NCBI GenBank assembly: GCA_023227835.1
Contig: JALOCI010000005.1
Span: 1 to 64,000 of the forward strand
Reading direction: 5' to 3'
DNA length: 64,000 nucleotides
Source: Bacteroidales bacterium
Lineage (GTDB): Bacteria > Bacteroidota > Bacteroidia > Bacteroidales > UBA932
Each line of letters opens with the position of its first letter. Position 1 is the stretch's first letter. The notes beneath the pieces are model-generated. The model searched no databases, was not told the DNA's origin, and saw only the letters and a list, made by a program, of their open reading frames with translations. This document shows, piece by piece, positions 17,355-26,688 of this stretch. The position numbers and the translations under genes were made by a program.

Positions 17355-18860
17355 ATGAAAGTAAACATAATCGGAGGGGGAGTTTCAGGATTGACATTAG
17401 GGTGTTATCTGCAGATGTATGGTTTCCGGACGGAGATATTTGAGAAAAATAAGGTTCCCGGGGGACTATGCGCAAGTTGGAAAAGAGGTGGTTATACTTT
17501 TGATGCAAGCATCCATTGGATCCTGGGTTCAGGTGAGGGTAGTGCCTTTTATAAGCTATGGTCGCAGCTTCTGGATATGAAATCTGTTGAGTTTGTTACG
17601 CATGAGACCTGCCTGGAGATTGAGCTGAAGAATAGTCAGGATAAGTATGGCAATAATATATTCAGGCTCTATACAGATATCTGCCGACTTGAAAAATATC
17701 TCCTCGACATAGCTCCGGAAGATAGGCGCAGTATAAAGAGAGTCGTTACTCTGATCCGTACCATGCAAAAGTATGAGATGCCCCCTATGGTTTGTGAAAT
17801 CCCTGAATTGCAGACATTTCGCCAGAAATTAAAGATGGTAAGGTATCTCCCGTTTGTCTGGCAATATTTAAAATGGGCTAGCGTCACCAATATGCAGTTT
17901 GCCCGTAGACTAAGGAATCCATTTTTAAAAGAGGCGTTTGAGCTGTTGTTTGACGGAGAGGAGGTTAACCTGCTTGTGACAACTATGCCACTTGCCTTCT
18001 ATGATAAAAAAAGTGCGGGATACCCGATAGGAGGTTCTGCAAGGTTTGCAGATAGGTTTGCAGACAGATACATGCAACTGGGAGGAAAGATTAATTATAA
18101 CAGAGATGTCTCTCGTGTTATTGTTGAGAACGGCAGAGCCATGGCATTGGAATTCAGTGATGGTTCACTTGCCGAATCAGATATGACAATTTCGACTGTC
18201 GATTGGCATTTTACTGTGTATAAGGCTTTAGGCGGGGAATTTATTAATAGTTCAATAGAGAAGCTTGCATCTCTAAAGGTTTTGCAATTATATCCATCAG
18301 TACTAATGGTATCTCTGGGGGTTGCAAAAACCTTTAAAGATTTTCCCCATTTTTTCAGATTTCCTCTCTCCAGGCCATATCTTTCACCGGACGGGACTGT
18401 GTATGAAAGGCTGGAGGTACATATCTACAATTATGACCCGACTTTTGCTCCTGAAGGGAAAACATCTGTCACAATGAGCTTTTTTACCAGAAATGGTGCA
18501 TTTTGGATAGATCTCAGGAACAGCGACAGGGAGTTATACGACCGCTATAAGAGCGATCTGGCGGCAAATATGATTGATGAACTGGATAAAAAGTTTGGAG
18601 ATATAAAAGCTAATCTGGAGGTTACAGATGTAGCCACACCTGCTACATACCACAGATATACCGGAAACTGGCAGGGAAGTGCCCAGGGGTGGTTCCCGGG
18701 GAACAATTTAATGGCGCAATCCCCCGTAGGTATTGATTTGCCTGGTTTGAAAGAGTTTTACTATACAGGGCAATGGTCTATGCCCGGAGGAGGTTTACCT
18801 TCAGTCTTGAAAGCTTCCCATGACCTGGCCCAGAAACTTATGCTTAAGTACAAAAGTTGA
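17355..18860 (+). CDS. FAD-dependent oxidoreductase, phytoene desaturase/CrtI-like
   Basis: 501 aa. The N-terminus is a dinucleotide-binding fold, KVNIIGGGVSGLTLGCYLQ, followed by EIFEKNKVPGGLCASWKRGGY, typical of CrtI/amine-oxidase-type flavoproteins. The middle contains GGSARFADRFADRYMQLGGKI and the C-terminus GQWSMPGGGLPSVLKASHDLAQKL, the second FAD-contacting segment of this family. Bacteroidetes have such proteins near carotenoid, retinol-saturase-like or lipid genes. No carotenoid genes are present here, so the substrate is unknown. The binding-protein gene follows after 55 bases and may share the transcript. Confidence 0.85.
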   Translation: MKVNIIGGGVSGLTLGCYLQMYGFRTEIFEKNKVPGGLCASWKRGGYTFDASIHWILGSGEGSAFYKLWSQLLDMKSVEFVTHETCLEIELKNSQDKYGNNIFRLYTDICRLEKYLLDIAPEDRRSIKRVVTLIRTMQKYEMPPMVCEIPELQTFRQKLKMVRYLPFVWQYLKWASVTNMQFARRLRNPFLKEAFELLFDGEEVNLLVTTMPLAFYDKKSAGYPIGGSARFADRFADRYMQLGGKINYNRDVSRVIVENGRAMALEFSDGSLAESDMTISTVDWHFTVYKALGGEFINSSIEKLASLKVLQLYPSVLMVSLGVAKTFKDFPHFFRFPLSRPYLSPDGTVYERLEVHIYNYDPTFAPEGKTSVTMSFFTRNGAFWIDLRNSDRELYDRYKSDLAANMIDELDKKFGDIKANLEVTDVATPATYHRYTGNWQGSAQGWFPGNNLMAQSPVGIDLPGLKEFYYTGQWSMPGGGLPSVLKASHDLAQKLMLKYKS

Positions 18861-18915
18861 ATCATTTTTATTAATTTTGATTCACGTTAACCAGCTCCGG
18901 AAAATTGTCAGAACT

Positions 18916-19968
18916 ATGAAAACCTTTTTTAAAATAAGGCTTGTTTACCTGTTGCTTGTGATTACACTCTTTGGGGCATATGCTTGTAAAGAAAAGAAAA
19001 CCGGAACAGAGAGCCGGGTTCAAAACAGTGACACACTCTCTACCGGTGATTATAACGGCAAGGCATTGCGAAAGGTCTCATTCCTTCCTTATTGGGTCAC
19101 TACTGCGCAGTTTGCCGGATATTATGTCGGAATCGAGAAGGGAATCTACCTTAAATATGGAATAGACCTCACAATTATCCCATTCAAACCTGTTGTTACA
19201 TCAACAACTCCTATTTCCACAGGTGAGGCTGATTTTGCCGCATTATGGCTTGCGAATGCCATTGAGCTGAAGGCCAAAGGCACTGATATAGTGAATATTG
19301 CACAACCTTCGTTCCGTTCATCAACTATGCTTATTACCAAAAAATCAGGCAGTGTGGAGTCATTGAAGGATATGAACCTCAGGCGTGCAGGAATATGGGC
19401 CGGCTATGAAATGCTTCCGAAGGCTCTTTTTGCCAAATACAAGCTTGATGTAAATATTATTCCTATTGGTAATTCAAACAACCTGTTCCTTATAGGCGGA
19501 GTGGACATAATTATTGCAAACTGGTTTGACGAGTATCATTCGATTATTAATTCAGGGTATGACCCGGAGGAACTGAATACCTTTTTCTTTGCCGATTACG
19601 GGTTTAATTTCCTTGAAGACGGAATATATTGTCTTTCTGATAAATTGAAGAAAGACCCTGAGCTTTGTAAGGATTTTGTAATGGCAACACTAGAAGGTTG
19701 GAGATATGCATTTGAACATCCTGACGAAGCTGTGGATATCGTGGTAAAATATGCCCAGAAAGATAAGATTGCAGTAAACAAGATTCATCAAAAATGGATG
19801 CTTGACCGATACAGGGATCTGTATCTCCCCGAAGGTGCAAAAGAATTCAACAATACTCTTTCAATAAAGGATTATAAACTGGTGGCAGAGATTCTCAAAG
19901 AGAACGGTTCTATAAAGGAAATTCCCGATTTCAACCTGTTTTATAAACCTATAATCAAGGATAGATAA
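18916..19968 (+). CDS. NMT1/THI5-like substrate-binding lipoprotein
   Basis: 350 aa from the ATG at 18916, chosen because it opens a lipoprotein signal (MKTFFKIRLVYLLLVITLFGAYAC) with Cys at residue 24; the upstream start at 18820 overlaps the preceding gene. The body is an NMT1-type periplasmic binding fold: VSFLPYWVTTAQFAGYYVGIEKGIY, then STGEADFAALWLANAIELKAKG. NMT1 proteins bind thiamine precursors, nitrate, sulfonates and similar small molecules for ABC importers. No permease or ATPase gene is nearby. Instead a Cache-domain histidine kinase starts 1 base after the stop, so this protein may act as a sensory ligand-binding partner. The ligand is unknown. Confidence 0.85.
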   Translation: MKTFFKIRLVYLLLVITLFGAYACKEKKTGTESRVQNSDTLSTGDYNGKALRKVSFLPYWVTTAQFAGYYVGIEKGIYLKYGIDLTIIPFKPVVTSTTPISTGEADFAALWLANAIELKAKGTDIVNIAQPSFRSSTMLITKKSGSVESLKDMNLRRAGIWAGYEMLPKALFAKYKLDVNIIPIGNSNNLFLIGGVDIIIANWFDEYHSIINSGYDPEELNTFFFADYGFNFLEDGIYCLSDKLKKDPELCKDFVMATLEGWRYAFEHPDEAVDIVVKYAQKDKIAVNKIHQKWMLDRYRDLYLPEGAKEFNNTLSIKDYKLVAEILKENGSIKEIPDFNLFYKPIIKDR

Positions 19969-19969
19969 C

Positions 19970-22600
19970 ATGAAAATTCTTAAACAGGAAAAAGGGCTCT
20001 CTTTTAAGCTCATACTCTATATCTTCACAAGCACTGCGCTTGTTTTCTTTCTTATATCCATATACAGCTACCAGATTTCCAAAAAAACCGTACACAGAAA
20101 TCTTGTTGAGAATGCCGAGGCACTCACCAAAAATGCTGTCCTACAGGTGGAAAAAGTTCTTGCATCTGTAGAGAAGGTCCCATTGAATATGGCAAAAATG
20201 ATCGAATCTTCAGATTATACTAAAGATGAGCTTATTGAACTTGTCCGACAAGAGGTTAAGAACAACCCGGAGATTTACGGGGCAGCTCTCGCATTTGAGC
20301 CAAATATGTGTGAAAAAGGCAGAAAATATTGCTCCCCTTATTTTTATAAAGATGGAGACAGTGTGCGGTTTAAATATATCGGAGATGAACAGTATGACTA
20401 TTTTACAATGGACTGGTATCAGATTCCGAAAGAGCTCGGACTATCCCTGTGGAGTGAACCATATTTTGACGAGGGAGCAGGTAACGCAATAATGACAACA
20501 TTTTCGGTTCCAATATACAAGAAGGAGAACGGGAAAAAAAGATTTCTGGCAATACTTACTGCCGACATATCACTCAGTTGGCTTGAGGAGTACATGAACT
20601 CCATAAAGGTAAGCGAGACAGGTTACGGTTTTATTGTATCGTCTAACGGTACGATAATCACACATCCTAACGGGGATCTTATAATGAACGAGACCATATT
20701 CAGCATTGCCGACAGTCAGCATTCACCTATGCTGAGAAAGATAGGTAAGAATATGATAAGAGGGCAGAAGAGTTTCGCAGAATTCGAGTACAGAAATATA
20801 AAGACGGGAAAGTTAAGCTGGATAGCGTATGCACCCGTGCCTATCAACAACTGGTCAATCGGTATAGTGTTTCCTGTTGAGGAGTTCATGTCAGATGTCA
20901 ACAAGCTTCTGATGAATCTTATGATAATTGTGTTAGCAGGTCTGGCTCTACTTCTGTCGGTTATCGTTTTTATTTCCAAATCAATCACAAGGCCTCTAAG
21001 GGCTCTTACAGACGCGGCAAGTCAGTTTGCCGAGGGGAATTTTGAAACCCGCTTGCCTGAAATCAGGTCAAAAGATGAAATCGGGAAACTCAACGCATCG
21101 TTTATATCAATGCAAAATGCCCTGGCCTCTACTATCCGTGACCTTAAAGAGGCCTCAGAAAATCTCAGGATATCCAATGATAAGCTTGAAGAGTACAACC
21201 GTACACTTGAACAAAAGGTTGAGGAGCGGACATCTGAGTTACAAAACAAAAACAGGGAGCTGGATACTGCATTCAGCAATGTTAAGGTATTGAGTCAGAT
21301 AGGTAAGAAGATTACATCTACACTTGATCTGGAGCTCATTCAGGACATTGTGTATGAAAATGTCAACTCGCTTATGGATGCGACAACATTCCTGATTATG
21401 ATGAATAATGAGGAGGAGAATAAACTCGAGTGCAAACTTTCGATAGAGAAGGGCGAAAAACTCGGACTCTTTGAGGTTCCTCTTGAAGATAAAAACAGGT
21501 TTGCCGTGTGGTGTGTGGACAATGCAGCTCCGGTGTTTATGAATGATGTTGACAATGAGTGGGACAAGTATATATCATTCAGGAAAAAGCCTGCCGCCGG
21601 AGAGACTGTGTCATCACTGATATACCTTCCTATGATGGTGGAAGACAAGATAATAGGTGTAATTTCCGTTCAGAGTTTCAAGAAGAATGCCTACACACAG
21701 TATCACCTCGATATGTTGAACAACCTCGGTAACTATGTGGCTATAGCTTTCCAGAATGCAATGTCGTACGAGATTATAAACAGGGCACACAATGAACTCA
21801 AGGAGGCCCAGGCACAGCTTGTGCAATCTGAGAAGATGGCCTCTCTCGGGCAGCTTACGGCCGGTATTGCCCATGAAATCAAGAATCCGCTAAACTTCGT
21901 GAACAATTTTGCTGAGCTTACAGTAGATCTCACTAAGGAGCTGGAGGAGGAGATTGACAATCTCAAAGATAAGCTGGATCAAAAAGATGTGGACTATTTC
22001 ATGGAGATTATTGGAGATATTGCTTCAAATGCAGTTAAGATAAATGAGCATGGAAAAAGGGCAGACAGCATTGTCAAGGGTATGCTTCTCCATTCAAGAG
22101 GTAAGGCCGGAGAGATGCAGCCTACTGATGTTAATGCGCTTCTTGCAGAGTATGTGAATCTCGGGTATCACGGTATGAGAGCGCAGGATAGCAGTTTTAA
22201 CCTTAAGATAGAGACAGACTACGACTCATCCATCGGTATGATAAACGCCGTCCCTCAGGATCTGAGTCGTGTCTTTCTGAACATAATCAATAATGCGTGT
22301 TATGCGACAAACCAGAAAAAGAAGGAGCTGAAGGATGCATATTTCCCTATTCTCGAGGTGCATACAAAAAACCAAGAGAAGAAGATAGAGATACGTATCA
22401 AAGATAACGGGACGGGGATTCCTCAGGAGATTCTGGATAAAATATTCAACCCGTTCTTTACCACCAAACCTGCCGGTCAGGGTACCGGGCTCGGGCTCTC
22501 GCTCAGTTTTGACATTATTGTCCAGGAGCATAAGGGTGAGATGAGGGTTGACTCTAAAGAGGGTGAGTTTTCCGAATTTGTAATAATAATTCCTAAATAA
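19970..22600 (+). CDS. Cache-HAMP-GAF sensor histidine kinase
   Basis: 876 aa. One TM segment lies at about 14-33, followed by a periplasmic Cache sensor (about 40-305; GYGFIVSSNGTIITHPNGD), a second TM (about 313-338), HAMP (about 335-390), a long coiled coil (about 395-445), and a GAF domain (about 450-600). The kinase core follows: H box SLGQLTAGIAHEIKNPLNF, N box NIINNACYA, DNGTGIP, and FFTTKPAGQGTGLGLSL. It starts 1 base after the binding-protein stop and is followed 7 bases later by a receiver-PP2C protein. The three should form one signalling unit: ligand sensing, phosphorelay, and control of a downstream Ser/Thr-phosphorylated switch. Confidence 0.93.
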   Translation: MKILKQEKGLSFKLILYIFTSTALVFFLISIYSYQISKKTVHRNLVENAEALTKNAVLQVEKVLASVEKVPLNMAKMIESSDYTKDELIELVRQEVKNNPEIYGAALAFEPNMCEKGRKYCSPYFYKDGDSVRFKYIGDEQYDYFTMDWYQIPKELGLSLWSEPYFDEGAGNAIMTTFSVPIYKKENGKKRFLAILTADISLSWLEEYMNSIKVSETGYGFIVSSNGTIITHPNGDLIMNETIFSIADSQHSPMLRKIGKNMIRGQKSFAEFEYRNIKTGKLSWIAYAPVPINNWSIGIVFPVEEFMSDVNKLLMNLMIIVLAGLALLLSVIVFISKSITRPLRALTDAASQFAEGNFETRLPEIRSKDEIGKLNASFISMQNALASTIRDLKEASENLRISNDKLEEYNRTLEQKVEERTSELQNKNRELDTAFSNVKVLSQIGKKITSTLDLELIQDIVYENVNSLMDATTFLIMMNNEEENKLECKLSIEKGEKLGLFEVPLEDKNRFAVWCVDNAAPVFMNDVDNEWDKYISFRKKPAAGETVSSLIYLPMMVEDKIIGVISVQSFKKNAYTQYHLDMLNNLGNYVAIAFQNAMSYEIINRAHNELKEAQAQLVQSEKMASLGQLTAGIAHEIKNPLNFVNNFAELTVDLTKELEEEIDNLKDKLDQKDVDYFMEIIGDIASNAVKINEHGKRADSIVKGMLLHSRGKAGEMQPTDVNALLAEYVNLGYHGMRAQDSSFNLKIETDYDSSIGMINAVPQDLSRVFLNIINNACYATNQKKKELKDAYFPILEVHTKNQEKKIEIRIKDNGTGIPQEILDKIFNPFFTTKPAGQGTGLGLSLSFDIIVQEHKGEMRVDSKEGEFSEFVIIIPK

Positions 22601-22607
22601 ATAAGCT

Positions 22608-23789
22608 ATGAGTATTGAGACCGGTAACAGGGTGAAAATAATGGTTGTTGATGATGAAGTCGATCTGGAACCATTAATCAGACAGAAGTTCAGGCGTCAG
22701 ATCAGGAACGAGGAGTATGATTTTGTATTTGCACACAACGGACTGGAGGCGTTATCCAAGTTAATCGAGTATCCCAACATCGGGCTGATACTTTCAGATA
22801 TTAATATGCCCGAAATGGACGGGTTGACTCTGTTACTCAAACTTAAAGAGTTGAAAAACCCTGCCTTGAAGACAGTGGTTGTCTCGGCTTACGGTGATAT
22901 GGACAACATCCGTACGGCAATGAACAGAGGGGCATTCGACTTTCTCACGAAACCTATAAACTTTGAAGATCTTGAAATTACGATAAACAAGACTCTTGAA
23001 GAACTCGAGCTGCAGCGTAAATCAATGATGGAACACGATCAGCTGGTTTCCATACAGCAGGATCTCAATGTTGCAAGAGAGATACAACTCGGAATACTGC
23101 CAAAGGTATTTCCCCCATTTCCCAACAGGAAAGAGTTTGACATTTTTGCCTCTATGACTGCGGCTAAAGAGGTAGGGGGAGATTTCTTCGATTTCTTTAT
23201 GATAAACAATGATTCACTTGGGTTTGTAATCGGAGATGTATCCGGTAAAGGTATTCCTGCCGCAATTTTCATGGCTGTCAGCCGTACATTGATAAGGGCT
23301 ACCGGACTTAAAGGCATGAGTGCGGGAGAGTGCATGCAATACGTAAACAATCTGTTGTGCAATGAGAGTGTCTCCTCTATGTTCGTCACAGTCTTCTATG
23401 GAATTATGAATATGAAGAGCGGGGTTCTTGAATATGCAAATGCAGGGCATAACCCTCCTTATGTTATACGGGCTGACGGTAAGGTTGAGAAGGTTGAGTC
23501 AACCGGGAATGTTGTACTTGGCTGTCTTGAAGATATGGAATACACCACAAGGACTATACAGATGTCCCCGCAGGATAGCATAGTGCTTTATACTGACGGG
23601 GTAACCGAGGCATTTAACAAGAAAGGGGAGGAGTATGGTGAAGGGAGACTTGTAAGTCTGCTGGAAACACTCGGGCAAAAAAGTGTTGAAAACACTATAA
23701 CTTCAATTGCGGAAGATGTTTCGGGCTTCTCGGAGGGTACAGCTCAGTCGGATGATATCACAATGTTGTGTATGAAATACTTCGGATAA
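22608..23789 (+). CDS. Response regulator with SpoIIE/PP2C phosphatase output
   Basis: 393 aa. The receiver domain (about 9-130) has IMVVDDE, the phosphoacceptor Asp in LILSDINMPEMDG, and VSAYG plus FLTKPI. After a helical linker, a PPM/SpoIIE-type phosphatase (about 165-393) shows AKEVGGDFFDFF, GDVSGKGIPAAIFMA, NAGHNPPYVI, LYTDGVTEAFN and DDITMLCM, with metal-binding Asp residues intact. Such proteins dephosphorylate anti-anti-sigma (STAS) proteins in partner-switching or RsbU-like pathways. No STAS or RsbW-like gene is in the window. Phosphorylation probably comes from the kinase encoded 7 bases upstream. Confidence 0.93.
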   Translation: MSIETGNRVKIMVVDDEVDLEPLIRQKFRRQIRNEEYDFVFAHNGLEALSKLIEYPNIGLILSDINMPEMDGLTLLLKLKELKNPALKTVVVSAYGDMDNIRTAMNRGAFDFLTKPINFEDLEITINKTLEELELQRKSMMEHDQLVSIQQDLNVAREIQLGILPKVFPPFPNRKEFDIFASMTAAKEVGGDFFDFFMINNDSLGFVIGDVSGKGIPAAIFMAVSRTLIRATGLKGMSAGECMQYVNNLLCNESVSSMFVTVFYGIMNMKSGVLEYANAGHNPPYVIRADGKVEKVESTGNVVLGCLEDMEYTTRTIQMSPQDSIVLYTDGVTEAFNKKGEEYGEGRLVSLLETLGQKSVENTITSIAEDVSGFSEGTAQSDDITMLCMKYFG

Positions 23790-23797
23790 CCGGAGTA

Positions 23798-25054
23798 TCA
23801 GAAGGAGATTTTGCAGGTTATCCCGCTGGTCATAAACTTCATGTTTTCAGTGCCAAGACCTGAAATGGGAATTTTCACATACGGTTCAATGTGCAGATTA
23901 AGATCTTGTGAGATTTTTCTCTCAATGCCGAATATCAGATTTATCCTGCCTGCAACATTGAAGGCATTAAAAGGCTCTGCTTTGTTTTCAGATGTTGTTT
24001 CGAAGTTTTCCAGTTGATATGTTATTTTTGCTTCGCTTGCAACCATATTGACCTGTTCCCTCACCTCCTGCTTGTATGTGGTCATGACATAGCGTTCACC
24101 CAGATACGCAAGAGATGATACTCCTCCCGAGACATAGTAGCTGTACTTCTCCTTACCGGCTCCTTTGGTGAGGAATCTCCATGTGATATTTATCGGGATG
24201 TCGAGGTTGGTAAGATTTGCATTTATATGATCGGAAGGGATGGCCGCATTTGATACGCTGTTGACAGTTTCCACAGTCTGATGCTCAATCTGAATTCCTG
24301 TCGAGAGTGAAAGTTTCGGCAGCAGTGCAATCTCCAGATTGACACCACCCGCATAGTTGAATGACGTTCCGGTTGATGTTGAATTGATACCGGGAGAGAG
24401 GTTAAATCCTAATAACACCTTTTTCTTCTTAAGGTTTTTCCCCCGGACATCGTCACTCTCCCGTATATCAAATGTATATCCTTGTTTCTCTTTTTCCTGT
24501 ATTGCGACAGCTTTCTCAGAAGGCTCGTTTTTTTGTATAGCAGCGGACTCTTTCTCTTTATCTGTTAAAGCCGGACTCTGAGTCGTCATATTGTCGGGCA
24601 TATTGTCGGGCATATTTTCAGCAATCAATTCTCTGCCCTCTTTTTTCAGAACTGTTTGTGGCGCTTTTTTCTTGGTTTCTACTAAATATTTAGATTTGTC
24701 AATATTTACAACTTTTTCAACCTCCCCGATATTTTCTGATAAGCTAACATTTCCTGAGTTATCATGAACTACTGCGTTTTGTTTACTCTCTTTAGGCTGA
24801 GGGTTATTCTCAGATGTTATTTGTTGTGTAGCAGTAGTAATCTTTTGAAGGGCGGGATCGTTACCGGGAATTGAGATAAACAGAAGTCCCAGAAGCAGAC
24901 AGGCCGCAACAGAGGAAGTTATCCTCCAATACAACACTTTCCGTTTCCTTCTTTGTTGATATACAAAGTTTTCCCAGGCACCCTCAACATAGCTCTCCTC
25001 ATGTTCAGAAAGTGTTTTTTTGATTAAGTCGGTTAACTCATTATCTATCTTCAT
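23798..25054 (-). CDS. Membrane-anchored anti-sigma-like protein with C-terminal porin-like domain
   Basis: 418 aa from the ATG at 25054; a longer frame from 25114 overlaps the sigma gene. Residues 1-40 are charged and probably cytoplasmic, followed by a single TM (about 44-62, YWRITSSVAACLLLGLLFI). The middle is a long Lys/Glu/Gln-rich low-complexity linker that includes a PDNM repeat. The C-terminal part (about 230-418) is beta-rich (GFNLSPGINS, LSLSTGIQIEHQ, MTSGITCKISF) and ends in Phe, as outer membrane barrels do. It starts 10 bases after the ECF sigma stop. It is probably the sigma factor's inhibitor or sensor. The barrel may be a periplasmic or outer membrane sensing part. Experimental topology is needed. 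Confidence 0.65.
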   Translation of the reverse strand: MKIDNELTDLIKKTLSEHEESYVEGAWENFVYQQRRKRKVLYWRITSSVAACLLLGLLFISIPGNDPALQKITTATQQITSENNPQPKESKQNAVVHDNSGNVSLSENIGEVEKVVNIDKSKYLVETKKKAPQTVLKKEGRELIAENMPDNMPDNMTTQSPALTDKEKESAAIQKNEPSEKAVAIQEKEKQGYTFDIRESDDVRGKNLKKKKVLLGFNLSPGINSTSTGTSFNYAGGVNLEIALLPKLSLSTGIQIEHQTVETVNSVSNAAIPSDHINANLTNLDIPINITWRFLTKGAGKEKYSYYVSGGVSSLAYLGERYVMTTYKQEVREQVNMVASEAKITYQLENFETTSENKAEPFNAFNVAGRINLIFGIERKISQDLNLHIEPYVKIPISGLGTENMKFMTSGITCKISF

Positions 25055-25064
25055 TGTAGTAAAT

Positions 25065-25613
25065 TTATGAGTTGAAATGGAGTTGATATAATTCCTGCAA
25101 CCTTTTTTTAGCACGTGTGAGATATACTCTGCTGGAGCTTTCGGGTATCTTAAGTTCTTTTGCTATCTCCTCGTGTTTGTATCCCTCGATTTCATAAAGA
25201 CAGAAAACCGTTTTATGAATCAAAGGCAGATTGTTTAACAGAGAGATAATCTCTTCTGCCGATATTTTACTTATAGCACCTGGTTCAGAATCATGGAGGG
25301 GCAAATCGTCAATCAGCATCGTTGCCTGCTTCCTGGATTCTTTTCTGAATCTGTCAATCGCTGTATTTATCACAATACGCCTGAACCAGCTTTTAAAAGA
25401 CATCGAGGTGTCAAATTTCCTGATGTCGTTGAACACTTTGATAAAACTGTCATTTACAATCTCGGTGGCGTTCCCTCTGTCGTTTGCATATAACAAAGCT
25501 ACACTCATAGCATATCCGAAAAATTTCCTGTACAGCACTTCACGGGATTTTTCATTTTTATGAATGCAGCCTTGTATGATCTCACCTATTTCTTCCTCTT
25601 GAGGTCTTGCCAC
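25065..25613 (-). CDS. ECF RNA polymerase sigma-70 factor
   Basis: 182 aa. Region 2 (about 25-95) contains LYANDRGNATEIVNDSFIKVF and the DNA-melting segment FKSWFRRIVINTAIDRFRKES. Region 4 (about 120-175) contains LPLIHKTVFCLYEIEGYKHEEIAKELKIPESSSRVYLTRAKKRL, a classic helix-turn-helix. It is of the Bacteroidetes ECF type, usually paired with a membrane regulator, and the next gene (23798-25054) fits that role. A minus-strand TAAATTTG at 25665-25658 may be its -7 element. Target promoters are unknown. Confidence 0.92.
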   Translation of the reverse strand: MARPQEEEIGEIIQGCIHKNEKSREVLYRKFFGYAMSVALLYANDRGNATEIVNDSFIKVFNDIRKFDTSMSFKSWFRRIVINTAIDRFRKESRKQATMLIDDLPLHDSEPGAISKISAEEIISLLNNLPLIHKTVFCLYEIEGYKHEEIAKELKIPESSSRVYLTRAKKRLQELYQLHFNS

Positions 25614-25657
25614 TAAAATTAGTTTTTCGTATCAGGTAATTTTCTAACAATAATTTG

Positions 25658-25665
25658 CAAATTTA
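25658..25665 (-). promoter_or_regulatory. Candidate -7 element of the ECF sigma gene
   Basis: The minus strand reads TAAATTTG, matching TAnnTTTG, 44 bases before the sigma start. It overlaps the 3' end of the FKBP gene, so the sigma gene could also be read through from upstream. Confidence 0.35.
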
Positions 25666-26640
25666 GTTGGCTTTTCTAAGTTTTACCACATACTTCAGAA
25701 TTGAGTAAGGCTCTACTTCGGCAGAAATCAACTTATCTTCCAGCAACTCTTTTCTCGCTTTCTGAGGAACTATGCAGAGACTTTCTCCAAAACCAATCTT
25801 AGATGGCATAATCATAATAGCGCTGCCTCCCTCTTTCATTAGCTTAAGGCCCTCTTCCAACCCTTTCACAGCTTGCAGATTGTCAAGATAGAATGATGAC
25901 CCGATAACTGATTTTATGATAGAATCATCAAGGTACTTCCTTGTAAAATCAACCTCTACTCTTGATTGTGTCCCAGGGTTTTCTCCTGTACCCGGGAGAC
26001 TGTCAATAAAGAATAGTCCGGATTCTAATTTCTGGTGATTTGGATACTTAATGTTGGCATAATTTTGTATGGAATCAAGTTGATTATGTTCAACTCCGGT
26101 TTCGGTATCCACACCGACAACCTCAACAACTACGACAAAATTACTGTTAGCAGGGAATAATGAGCAGCCGTAACTTCCGTAAGCAAGATATGAGGGAATA
26201 TAAAACTCAAATATCTCTCCGACTTTCATAAGACTTATGCCATAATCAAGACCTTGCGGAACCATTGTGTTGCTAAGAAGACAGAATTGCAGCGGCTTGT
26301 CTCCATTCGCTTTGCTTATTGATTGGATGGGTTGTTGCGATGTTATATAATACATTCCTTCATCCAACCTGTAAATAGTGTAATAAAAGCTTACGACATT
26401 ATACCTGGTAAGAGATGTAGCTGTTATGTTCTCTTTTATCTTTCGGTAATATATGCCTGAATAGTGTTTTTGAGCTTGTATGTTGTGATTTGTAAGGTAA
26501 GTGTTGATAATCCGGTCATCAATCTTAACCTGTTTCTCATAATCGGAGTCATCCTTGAGACAAGATGTAAACAGCACCGGGCTGATTAGCAGGATTATCA
26601 CTGCATACAATAAATGAAAAGAAATTCTAGACTTATTCAT
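25663..26640 (-). CDS. FKBP-type peptidyl-prolyl isomerase lipoprotein, two tandem domains
   Basis: 325 aa. A signal ends in LFTSC (Cys near residue 27), so it is a lipoprotein. The first FKBP-like domain (about 40-185) contains GLDYGISLMKVGEIFEFYIPSYLAYGSYG, the end of the canonical FKBP active-site sheet and flap. A second, more divergent copy (about 190-325) contains AVKGLEEGLKLMKEGGSAIMIMPSKIGFGES. Each repeat begins with a similar helix plus GIYYRK or GLFFID strand. Such lipoproteins act as periplasmic or surface folding catalysts. It sits 49 bases before the sigma gene on the same strand. Whether both domains are active is uncertain. Confidence 0.82.
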   Translation of the reverse strand: MNKSRISFHLLYAVIILLISPVLFTSCLKDDSDYEKQVKIDDRIINTYLTNHNIQAQKHYSGIYYRKIKENITATSLTRYNVVSFYYTIYRLDEGMYYITSQQPIQSISKANGDKPLQFCLLSNTMVPQGLDYGISLMKVGEIFEFYIPSYLAYGSYGCSLFPANSNFVVVVEVVGVDTETGVEHNQLDSIQNYANIKYPNHQKLESGLFFIDSLPGTGENPGTQSRVEVDFTRKYLDDSIIKSVIGSSFYLDNLQAVKGLEEGLKLMKEGGSAIMIMPSKIGFGESLCIVPQKARKELLEDKLISAEVEPYSILKYVVKLRKAN

Positions 26641-26688
26641 AATTCAGTAAATTTTATTCTCTATACGTTTACTGAGTCAAAAATGCTA

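Noticed and set aside
24587..24610. 12-base tandem repeat as a phase-variation tract
   Set aside because: The unit length is a multiple of three, so copy changes would not shift the frame; it only varies a linker.
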